Shown: positions 1-6,088 of the stretch, in pieces
Position numbering within the stretch: position 1 is the first letter of the stretch
How the letters are laid out: the number at the start of each line of letters is the position of its first letter
Origin: Sulfuritalea hydrogenivorans sk43H
GTDB taxonomy: Bacteria; Pseudomonadota; Gammaproteobacteria; Burkholderiales; Rhodocyclaceae
Direction: 5' to 3'
Assembly: GCF_000828635.1 (NCBI RefSeq)
Contig: NZ_AP012547.1
Coordinates: 3,162,001-3,226,000 of the forward strand
Length of the DNA stretch: 64,000 nt
Notes under the pieces: model-generated
The model's database searches: none
The model's input: only the letters and a program-made list of their open reading frames with translations
Told to the model about the DNA's origin: nothing
Program-made: the position numbers and the translations under genes

Positions 1-802
1 TGACCGCATTCAATTGCTGTCCGACTGCAGCTGACACCGGCAACGGTGCGCCAATCCGGGTTGCCTCTTCCATCAGCAACGCATAGTCCTTGTGGTGCAG
101 CCGCGCTTCGACGCCGGGTGCGAATTCGCGGCTTGCCATGCGCCCGCCGAACACGTCCAGCACGCGCGAGCCGGCCGAGCCGTGCAGCATCGCGGCACGC
201 ACCCTGGCGAAGTCGACGCCCGAAGCGGCTGCCAATCGTGCCGCTTCCGCCGCGGCCTCGATTGCCGCCACCATCACCATCTGGTTGCAGGCCTTGGCGA
301 CCTGGCCGGCGCCGGCTTCGCCCACCCGCACAACGGTCTTGCCCAGCACCTCGAAGAACGGCTGGAGGCGTGCCGCCAGCGCCGACTTTCCGCCCCACAT
401 GATGGCCAGCGAAGCGTTCTGCGCGCCGACACTGCCGCCGGAAACCGGGGCATCGACGAAATCAACGGCCTGCGCGGCATGCCTTGCCGCGATGCGGCGC
501 GCCGCCGACGGCGCGATGGTCGAGAAATCGACATGCAGGCTGCCCGGCGCAAAACCCTGTGCCAGGCCCTGCGGCCCGAAAGCCAGCCCCTCGACATCGG
601 CACTGCCGGTGACGTTGGTGAAAACCACTGTGCAGTGGCGCGCAAGCTCGGCCGGCGAGTCCCGCCACAGCGCGCCCTGCCCGATCAGCGCGGCGGCCGA
701 CTCCCGCCGCCGCGACCAGACCGACAACGCATGCCCCGCGCGCAACAAATGCTCCGCCATCGGGCGGCCCATGGCGCCAAGGCCGATGAAGCCCAGTTGC
801 AT
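1..802 (-). CDS. NAD(P)-dependent beta-hydroxyacid dehydrogenase, 3' end outside window
   Basis: About 267 N-terminal residues of a 3-hydroxyisobutyrate dehydrogenase / tartronate semialdehyde reductase family enzyme, which interconverts a 3-hydroxyacid and its semialdehyde with NAD(P). Read from the minus strand, it starts MQLGFIGLGAMGRPMAE, with the GxGxMG dinucleotide-binding turn. It continues with the family's DAPVSGG substrate loop and GQVAKACNQ, whose Lys is the expected catalytic residue. The gene runs off the window's left edge, so no stop codon is seen. The ATG at 802-800 lies 5 bases after the stop of the paralogous gene at 808-1683, so the two are surely co-transcribed. Substrate cannot be told from sequence. 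A weak copy of the dispersed repeat (366-389) is read in frame as KSALAARL. Confidence 0.85.
   Translation of the reverse strand, partial: MQLGFIGLGAMGRPMAEHLLRAGHALSVWSRRRESAAALIGQGALWRDSPAELARHCTVVFTNVTGSADVEGLAFGPQGLAQGFAPGSLHVDFSTIAPSAARRIAARHAAQAVDFVDAPVSGGSVGAQNASLAIMWGGKSALAARLQPFFEVLGKTVVRVGEAGAGQVAKACNQMVMVAAIEAAAEAARLAAASGVDFARVRAAMLHGSAGSRVLDVFGGRMASREFAPGVEARLHHKDYALLMEEATRIGAPLPVSAAVGQQLNAV
366..389 (-). repeat. Dispersed 24-bp repeat, weak copy in hydroxyacid dehydrogenase gene
   Basis: Matches 21 of 24 positions of the element whose core is GTCGGCGCTGGCGACACGG (perfect copy at 21981-22004). Orientation is with the gene. It is read in the second frame as KSALAARL, about residues 139-146. 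It could be native coding sequence that happens to resemble the element. Confidence 0.45.
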
Positions 803-807
803 GACGA

Positions 808-1683
808 CTAGTCCGGAGTGCTCATTTTCTCGAGCAGCTTCAACGCGGCAATCGAGTCGTCCTCGCCCATGCCGCTGCCGACCATCGCATTGAACATCTG
901 TGCGGTGGCCGCCGCCGAGGGCAGCATCAAGCCCAGGCGATGTGCCTCTCCCATCACGATGCGCAAGTCCTTCTGGTGCATCCAGGCCTTGAAGCCCGGC
1001 TTGAAATTCCGGTCGAGCATGCGCTGGCCGTGGTTTTCCAGGATCTTCGAGTAGGCAAAGCCGCCCAGCAGGGCCTCGCGTACCCGCGCCGGATCGACAC
1101 CGCTCTTCTGCGCGAAATTGAACGCCTCGGCCACCGCCATGACGCCGACCCCGGTAAGGATCTGGTTGCAGGCCTTGGCCACCTGTCCGGCGCCGCTGCC
1201 GCCGATCAGGGTCGCCGACTTGCCCATCTTGTCGAACAGCGGCTTGACCTTTTCGAACACCTCCGGCTTGCCGCCGACCATGATGGTCAGCGCCGCGTTG
1301 ATCGCGCCCGTTTCGCCGCCCGACACCGGGGCGTCGAGAAACTCGATGTCCCGCTCCGCCAGATGCAAGCCGATATGCCGCGCCGCATCGGGCGCGATGG
1401 TGCTCATGTCGACCACGATCAGACCCGGTGCCGCCCCTTCCGCCAGCCCCTGAGGGCCGAGGCAGACGGCCTCGACGTCGGGCGCATCGGCCACCATGAC
1501 GATGACCACTTCGGCGTGCCGCGCCACTTCGGCCGGATTGACATGGATCTTCGCATTGACGCCGGCAAAGGGAGCCAGCGCTTCCGGCCGGCGCGCCCAC
1601 AGATGCAGCGAATGCCCGGCCTTTTCCAGGTGCAGGGCCATCGGGCGGCCCATCAGGCCAAGGCCTATGAATCCTACTTTCAT
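808..1683 (-). CDS. NAD(P)-dependent beta-hydroxyacid dehydrogenase (GarR/3-HIBADH family)
   Basis: A complete 291-residue enzyme of the same family as its downstream neighbour; family members usually have 285-300 residues. The N-terminal Rossmann turn GLGLMG, the loop DAPVSGGETGA and the catalytic-Lys motif GQVAKACNQ are intact. The C-terminal all-helical dimer domain has the family's HQKDLRIVMGEA segment. Likely reactions are tartronate semialdehyde to glycerate, or 3-hydroxyisobutyrate to its semialdehyde; nothing nearby (no gcl, hyi or mmsA) decides between them. With the gene at 1-802 it forms a tandem paralogous pair, while a DUF4202 gene lies 39 bp upstream on the same strand. Confidence 0.88.
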   Translation of the reverse strand: MKVGFIGLGLMGRPMALHLEKAGHSLHLWARRPEALAPFAGVNAKIHVNPAEVARHAEVVIVMVADAPDVEAVCLGPQGLAEGAAPGLIVVDMSTIAPDAARHIGLHLAERDIEFLDAPVSGGETGAINAALTIMVGGKPEVFEKVKPLFDKMGKSATLIGGSGAGQVAKACNQILTGVGVMAVAEAFNFAQKSGVDPARVREALLGGFAYSKILENHGQRMLDRNFKPGFKAWMHQKDLRIVMGEAHRLGLMLPSAAATAQMFNAMVGSGMGEDDSIAALKLLEKMSTPD

Positions 1684-1722
1684 GATGTTTTCTCCTCGGG
1701 GGGGGTCATGTTTTGCTTCTTG

Positions 1723-2319
1723 TCAGGTGCCAATCGCCTTGAGAATCAGCGGCACCAGCGGCTCCGGCAGCGTGATGCCGCCGCTGGTGGCAAAGGCACG
1801 GGCGTGCTCCGACATTTTCCTCCAGGTCTTGCGAATGATGTCGAGCCATTTTTCCTCGCTGTACTCGGCATGCTGGCCGGCAAAGCCGAGCATGTAGTGT
1901 TCGATGAATACGAGGTCCGTGACATCTTCCAGCAGTTGCGTATCGGCATTGACCTTGAGGCCGCGCTTGCTCACCGCCGCCATGACCGGATCGATCATTG
2001 CCTCGTCGTAACCCGCCTGCCGCATCAAGGCGCCCGCCGTTTCGGCGTGAAACTTGTACAGCCCGGTGCGCCACGCGTAGTAGCCTTCTTTCGTCATCGG
2101 GTAGCTGTTGCGCGGCACGGTCCAGCGCCTGATGTGCTGTGCGCGGACGGCGAGCTTCACTACCTCGGACGCCTCGGGGGCGAAGCGTTGCAGCATGTCC
2201 GACATGCGCCTGGCGTAAAGCAGCTCCTTCGGCTGCCCCTGGTCCTGGTTGGGATCTTCGGCGTTGGCCGCGTCGAACAGCACGATGGCCCGTTCGAATC
2301 GCGCCTGAAGTTCACTCAT
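1723..2319 (-). CDS. DUF4202 family protein
   Basis: A 198-residue protein recognised as DUF4202, whose function is unknown. Family hallmarks are the N-terminal DAANAEDPN, ELLYARRMSDML, the histidine-rich RAQHIRRWTVPR, the YxxWR segment, and LEDVTDLVFIEHY. The conserved His/Asp residues recall HD-type metal sites, but this is only an impression. The ORF opens further upstream, but the ATG at 2319 is chosen because GAGAGGGAAG sits just before it and family conservation begins there. It lies 39 bp upstream of the hydroxyacid dehydrogenase gene and probably leads that operon. No signal peptide or membrane segment is seen. Confidence 0.8.
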   Translation of the reverse strand: MSELQARFERAIVLFDAANAEDPNQDQGQPKELLYARRMSDMLQRFAPEASEVVKLAVRAQHIRRWTVPRNSYPMTKEGYYAWRTGLYKFHAETAGALMRQAGYDEAMIDPVMAAVSKRGLKVNADTQLLEDVTDLVFIEHYMLGFAGQHAEYSEEKWLDIIRKTWRKMSEHARAFATSGGITLPEPLVPLILKAIGT

Positions 2320-2413
2320 GATCTCGCTTCCCTCTCCATTTGGAAAAAATCGGGCGCCGGCGCCGTGGAATCCCCGTCCCCTGCGACAAATCGAAGCCGG
2401 CATCTTAGCCGAG

Positions 2414-2442
2414 TTGGAAGTTGCTAGAATGATCGGATAAAT
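2414..2442 (+). promoter_or_regulatory. Possible sigma-70 promoter of diguanylate cyclase gene
   Basis: TTGGAA (2414-2419), 17 bp, then ATAAAT (2437-2442), in a short AT-richer patch between the divergent DUF4202 and diguanylate cyclase genes. A GGAGG ribosome site follows at 2461-2465, just before the ATG at 2469. Confidence 0.35.
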
Positions 2443-2468
2443 AAATCAAATCGGTACCGGGAGGAGCA

Positions 2469-3470
2469 ATGGTTGCCAAAAAGAAGGGGGAGCCGGCGGC
2501 AGGCAGCGACGCCGATCTCGGCCAGAGTTTCGCGGTCAATCTGATGCAGCATCTGGTGGTGCCGACCTTCGTGCTCGATGCCCAGTGCAACGTGCTGATC
2601 TGGAACAAGGCCTGCGAACGCCTGACCGGCGTGCAGGCCGCCGAAGTGATCGGCACCCGTGAGCACTGGCGGGCCTTTTACGAGGCTCCCCGGCCCTGTC
2701 TCGCCGACTTGGTAGTGCAAGGGCGCGTGGGCGAGGTCGAGGCGCTTTACTTCACCCATGGCGACGCGTCGGGCCCGTCTTTCGGCGTCCATGCCGAGAA
2801 CTGGTGCGTCATGCCCTGCCTCGGCAGCGAACTCTATCTCGCCATCGACGCCGGCCCCATCTATGACGGCGACGGCAATCTGGTTGCCGTGATCGAAACC
2901 CTGCGCGACATGACCGACCATCGCCGGGCGCAAACCGCGCTCGAACAGATGGCCACGCGCGACTTCCTGACCGGAATTGCCAACCGCCGCAGCTTTGACG
3001 AAAAACTGGTCAGCGAATGGAAGCGCGAATGCCGCGACCTGCGCGGCATGTCGCTGCTGATGATCGACGTCGACCACTTCAAGCGCTACAACGATACTTA
3101 CGGACACCAGGCCGGCGACCGCTGCCTGCAGCAGATCGCCACGCTGCTGGAGCAGGTCGTCTTCCGGCCGGGCGACCTGGTCGCCCGCTACGGCGGCGAA
3201 GAGTTTGCCGTGATCCTGACCGCGACCGATGCAATCGGCGCCGGCATTGTCGCCAATCGCATTCTCGAACGCGTGGCCGAGCTGGCCCTCCCGCACAGCG
3301 GCAGCGAATGCGGCTACGTGACGCTGAGCATCGGCATCTCCACCTCGCTGCCGGAACCGGACATGACTCAGGAAAACCTGATCTCGCTGGCCGACAGCGC
3401 GCTCTACAAGGCCAAGCACGCCGGACGCAACCGCTATGTCTCCGACCAGGGGGCGGAGACCGTCGAGTAA
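2469..3470 (+). CDS. PAS-GGDEF diguanylate cyclase
   Basis: A 333-residue cytoplasmic protein that should make cyclic di-GMP from two GTP. A PAS-like sensor domain spans about residues 20-150. A GGDEF domain follows from about 163 (RDFLTGIANR) with the metal-binding MIDVDHFKRYND and an active-site GGEEF at 242-246. The product-inhibition I-site RPGD (233-236) is present five residues before the signature, so feedback control by c-di-GMP is expected. No membrane segment is seen. The start is fixed by GGAGG five bases before ATG. It is monocistronic: the DUF4202 gene diverges from it and argJ converges on it. Confidence 0.9.
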   Translation: MVAKKKGEPAAGSDADLGQSFAVNLMQHLVVPTFVLDAQCNVLIWNKACERLTGVQAAEVIGTREHWRAFYEAPRPCLADLVVQGRVGEVEALYFTHGDASGPSFGVHAENWCVMPCLGSELYLAIDAGPIYDGDGNLVAVIETLRDMTDHRRAQTALEQMATRDFLTGIANRRSFDEKLVSEWKRECRDLRGMSLLMIDVDHFKRYNDTYGHQAGDRCLQQIATLLEQVVFRPGDLVARYGGEEFAVILTATDAIGAGIVANRILERVAELALPHSGSECGYVTLSIGISTSLPEPDMTQENLISLADSALYKAKHAGRNRYVSDQGAETVE

Positions 3471-3710
3471 CGAAGGAATTGGCGTGAAACAACTCGTTCG
3501 GAGCAACGGGTAATAGCCGAGCGAAGCGAGCTGACCAGAAGCCTCCCCGTGAGGGGGCGAGGCGGGGTTTCGCACCGCACGCGGTGCGCCGCCGCAGCCG
3601 GCTGGCTGTGCAAAGCCAACCGTGGGCCGCGAAGCGGATGGGAGGGGCGGGCGTTCAATTTGACTTTCGCGTGTTTAATCCTCGGCGGATCACGCTCGCT
3701 TCCATGAGCG
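3471..3710. other. GC-rich intergenic region with hairpins between convergent genes
   Basis: 240 bp between the ends of the diguanylate cyclase gene and argJ. It holds several short inverted repeats: CCTCCCCGTGAGGGGG near 3542-3557, GCACCGCACGCGGTGC near 3571-3586, and GGCTGGCTGTGCAAAGCC near 3600. None is followed by a clean T-tract. They may act as a two-way terminator, or be the remains of repeat elements. No ORF with coding character is seen. Confidence 0.5.
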
Positions 3711-4949
3711 TCAGGAGCGGTAGTCGGCGTTGATCTTGACGTAGTCGTACGACAGATCGCAGGTCCAGACCGTGGCTTCGGCACTTCCCCGACCCAGGTC
3801 GACGCGCACGGTGATTTCGGCGGCCTGCATGATGCGCGCGCCGTCGTCCTCGCGGTAGCTGGCGGCACGGCCGCCGTTTTCCGACACCAGCACCTCTTCG
3901 CTGCCACTGCCCAGCCAGACACGCACGCCGGCCGCATCCAGATCCGCGATGCCGGCATAGCCGATGGCCGCCAGAATGCGGCCGAGATTCGGATCGGAAG
4001 CGAAAAAGGCCGTCTTCACCAGCGGCGAGTGGCCGATCGCATAGGCTACCTGGCGGCATTCCGCCGCCGTGCCGCCAGCGCCGACTTTCACGGTGATGAA
4101 CTTGGTCGCGCCCTCGCCGTCGCGCACGATGGCCTGGGCCAGCTCGGTCGCCACGCCGATCACGGCATCGCGCAGCGCCGGCCAGTGCGGGGATGATTCG
4201 TTGTCGATCATGCAGCCGGACACGCCGGTGGCGATGACCACGAAGGAATCGTTGGTCGAGGTGTCACCATCCACGGTGATGCAGTTGAAGGAGGCGTCGG
4301 CGGCATCCTTCGCCAGCTTCTGCAGCAGGGCCGGACTGAGCCCGGCATCGGTGGCGACGAAGCCGAGCATGGTCGCCATGTTGGGACGGATCATGCCGGC
4401 GCCCTTGCTGATGCCGGTGACGACAATGGAATAGTCGGCGCTGGCGACACGGCGGCTGGCGGCTTTCGCCACGGTATCCGTGGTCATGATGGCGTGGGCT
4501 GCGGCATGCCAGTGGTCGGCGGCGAGGTCGGCCCGCGCCGCCGGCAGGCCGGCGATCAGGCGTTCGACCGGCAGGTGTTCGAGGATCACGCCTGTCGAAA
4601 ACGGCAGCACTTCATCGGCCGCGCAGCCCAGCAGCTTCGCCACCGCGTCGCAGGTATCGCGCGCGGCGCGCATGCCCTGCTCGCCCGTGGCGGCATTGGC
4701 GATGCCGGTATTGATCACCAGCGCGCGGATGCTGCTGTCGCCGGCCAGATGCTCACGACACAAGGTGACCGGCGCCGCGCAGCAGCGATTCTGGGTAAAC
4801 ACGCCGGCGGCGCGGCTGCCGGGCGCGAACTCGATCAGCGTCAGATCGCGCCGGTTCTTCTTGCGGATGCCCGCCTCGGCCGTGCCGAGACGAACGCCGG
4901 CAACGGGGAACAGGGCTTCAGGGGCGGGGGTGGCGTAATTGACGGGCAT
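3711..4949 (-). CDS. argJ: Bifunctional ornithine acetyltransferase / N-acetylglutamate synthase
   Basis: A 412-residue ArgJ. It moves the acetyl group from N-acetylornithine to glutamate in the cyclic arginine pathway and may also use acetyl-CoA. The proenzyme cleaves itself before a Thr; here the site [16 protein letters not shown] puts the nucleophile at about Thr193. Other family blocks are [23 protein letters not shown] and [13 protein letters not shown]. An ATG at 4949 is preferred to a TTG five codons upstream, because family proteins begin about here. Two copies of the dispersed 24-bp repeat lie within the gene, read as RRVASADY (166-173, alpha chain) and KVGAGGTA (288-295, beta chain). 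It stands alone rather than next to secA. Confidence 0.95.
   Translation of the reverse strand: MPVNYATPAPEALFPVAGVRLGTAEAGIRKKNRRDLTLIEFAPGSRAAGVFTQNRCCAAPVTLCREHLAGDSSIRALVINTGIANAATGEQGMRAARDTCDAVAKLLGCAADEVLPFSTGVILEHLPVERLIAGLPAARADLAADHWHAAAHAIMTTDTVAKAASRRVASADYSIVVTGISKGAGMIRPNMATMLGFVATDAGLSPALLQKLAKDAADASFNCITVDGDTSTNDSFVVIATGVSGCMIDNESSPHWPALRDAVIGVATELAQAIVRDGEGATKFITVKVGAGGTAAECRQVAYAIGHSPLVKTAFFASDPNLGRILAAIGYAGIADLDAAGVRVWLGSGSEEVLVSENGGRAASYREDDGARIMQAAEITVRVDLGRGSAEATVWTCDLSYDYVKINADYRS
4065..4088 (-). repeat. Dispersed 24-bp repeat in argJ (copy 1)
   Basis: 23 of 24 positions match the element, in the sense orientation of argJ and read as KVGAGGTA in the beta chain, where family proteins (from memory) have a variable VRVEGG-like stretch. 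Confidence 0.85.
4431..4454 (+). repeat. Dispersed 24-bp repeat in argJ (copy 2)
   Basis: 23 of 24 positions match. It is antisense to argJ, so it is read through the other strand as RRVASADY, about 20 residues before the autocleavage site. It lies 343 bp from copy 1 and in the opposite orientation. Confidence 0.85.
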
Positions 4950-5017
4950 GGTCGAAACCTGCAAAAAGGGAATTGAAGGAAAGTGCGCAGTTTATCGCCT
5001 TCGCTGCGCGATGCCAG

Positions 5018-5041
5018 GGAGTCGGCGCTGGCGCCATGGCG
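5018..5041 (+). repeat. Dispersed 24-bp repeat, degenerate intergenic copy
   Basis: 20 of 24 positions match. The first half, GTCGGCGCTGGCG, is intact and the match continues beyond the right end into GATT, as in better copies. Confidence 0.6.
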
Positions 5042-5273
5042 ATTCTCCATGGTTCCGCGCCAGCGGGACGGCAGGAGCGCCGACCTTGGTCACCTTTTCC
5101 CTGCGCAGATGCCCAAAAGTCAAATTTCGCTGCCCCTTGGTCATTCACTGATCACTCAGTGTCTTCGTGCTGCCAACTCTTGTTAAGCGCACTGGCCGCA
5201 TCACGAACAAAATCAAAACTTGAAATTGCTTATCTCCAATATAGAAAGATCACACCGTGAATCGCCCCTGAGT

Positions 5274-5297
5274 CACCGTCCCGCCAGCGCCGACCCT
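5274..5297 (-). repeat. Dispersed 24-bp repeat, degenerate intergenic copy
   Basis: 19 of 24 positions match. It lies 9 bp beyond the toxin gene's stop codon. It shares the CCGTCCCGCCAGCGCCGAC variant seen in murE at 59000-59023. Confidence 0.5.
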
Positions 5298-5305
5298 TGC
5301 GGTAC

Positions 5306-5722
5306 TTAGCCCGGCGCCGACACCCGGGGCTCCAGGCCAAGACGGCGCGCAGTCCTGGCAAAGCGCGCATCGAAGGTGGCGAGACCGCTGCACAGACCGG
5401 ACTGGGCCAGATGCAAGGCATCGGAGAAATCCAGTCCCTGGCGATACCAGACCAGAGCCTGGCCTACGGCGGCGGCACGGTCGACGGTCAGGTTCTCGAC
5501 CGCGAGCATGTCCTCGAACACGGCGGCGATATCGTCCGGCGACATGTCGTAGGCTCCGCGCAGCACCCATTCGAGTTCCTCGATCACGGTCACCGGCACG
5601 AAGAGTTGCTGGCCCGAAGACAGCAGTGCCTGGGCGCGCTTTCTTTGCGCCCTGGTCGCCGCATCGGCATCGATCTCGGTCGCAATGGCGCGGGCAAGGA
5701 CATTGGTGTCCAAGGCGATCAT
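5306..5722 (-). CDS. PIN-domain toxin (VapC-like ribonuclease)
   Basis: A 138-residue PIN-fold protein, expected to be a Mg-dependent RNase toxin. The acidic residues of the active site are visible: Asp5 in MIALDTNVLAR, Glu48/49 in IEELEWVL, Asp101 in DFSDALHLA and Asp118 in ATFDARFA. The DxNVLxR opening and ATFDxxFxR ending are typical of this family. The gene overlaps its antitoxin gene by 4 bp (ATGA), which indicates translational coupling. Typical VapC proteins have 130-140 residues. The target RNA cannot be inferred. Confidence 0.85.
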   Translation of the reverse strand: MIALDTNVLARAIATEIDADAATRAQRKRAQALLSSGQQLFVPVTVIEELEWVLRGAYDMSPDDIAAVFEDMLAVENLTVDRAAAVGQALVWYRQGLDFSDALHLAQSGLCSGLATFDARFARTARRLGLEPRVSAPG

Positions 5723-5976
5723 GGCTTGCCTTGCCTCTTCGCCACCGCCAGCCCCTGCAAGTCTTCGACTGCCAGCGGCTTGCCGCGACGGGCAATCCGG
5801 TCGAACAGGACTGCCGCCGGCTTCCTCTCCCCGGCACTATCGGAACGAACAAGAATCCCGTCCCCGTTCGGCGCCAGCTCGACGCGGACGCGGGCGCCCG
5901 GCGCCAGCGAAACCTGCCGGCATAGCTCGGCGGGCAACACCACTTGTCGCTTGCCCGAAAGAATCATGGTGGTCAT
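5719..5976 (-). CDS. AbrB/MazE-type antitoxin
   Basis: An 85-residue antitoxin for the adjoining PIN toxin. It begins MTTMILSGKRQVVLPAELC, a swapped-hairpin AbrB DNA-binding domain (residues 1-50). The C-terminal part, rich in basic and hydrophobic residues, should wrap the toxin. The start is ATG at 5976, preceded by AGGAGA at good spacing; the ORF itself opens 19 codons earlier. Antitoxin first, toxin second with a 4-bp overlap is the usual order. Such proteins normally repress their own promoter, but no operator was identified in the 112 bp upstream. Confidence 0.82.
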   Translation of the reverse strand: MTTMILSGKRQVVLPAELCRQVSLAPGARVRVELAPNGDGILVRSDSAGERKPAAVLFDRIARRGKPLAVEDLQGLAVAKRQGKP

Positions 5977-6088
5977 GGCGGTCTCCTGACGTTCGAATTG
6001 CGTCAGTGTAGGCCAATTATCGCAGTCGTTCAACTACGTTCAACGACTGCGCTCAACCACCCGTGCCGATGATTTTCACCAACTTGCG

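Larger units (their letters stand above)
4950..5305. other. 356-bp intergenic region with two degenerate repeat copies
   Basis: This region lies between the start of argJ and the end of the toxin gene. It holds degenerate copies of the dispersed repeat at 5018-5041 and 5274-5297. Between them is a lower-GC segment (about 5100-5260) unlike the rest of the window. A TAAACT-like -10 for argJ may lie at 4989-4994 on the minus strand, without a good -35. Short ORFs here lack coding character, and no RNA gene was recognised. Confidence 0.5.
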
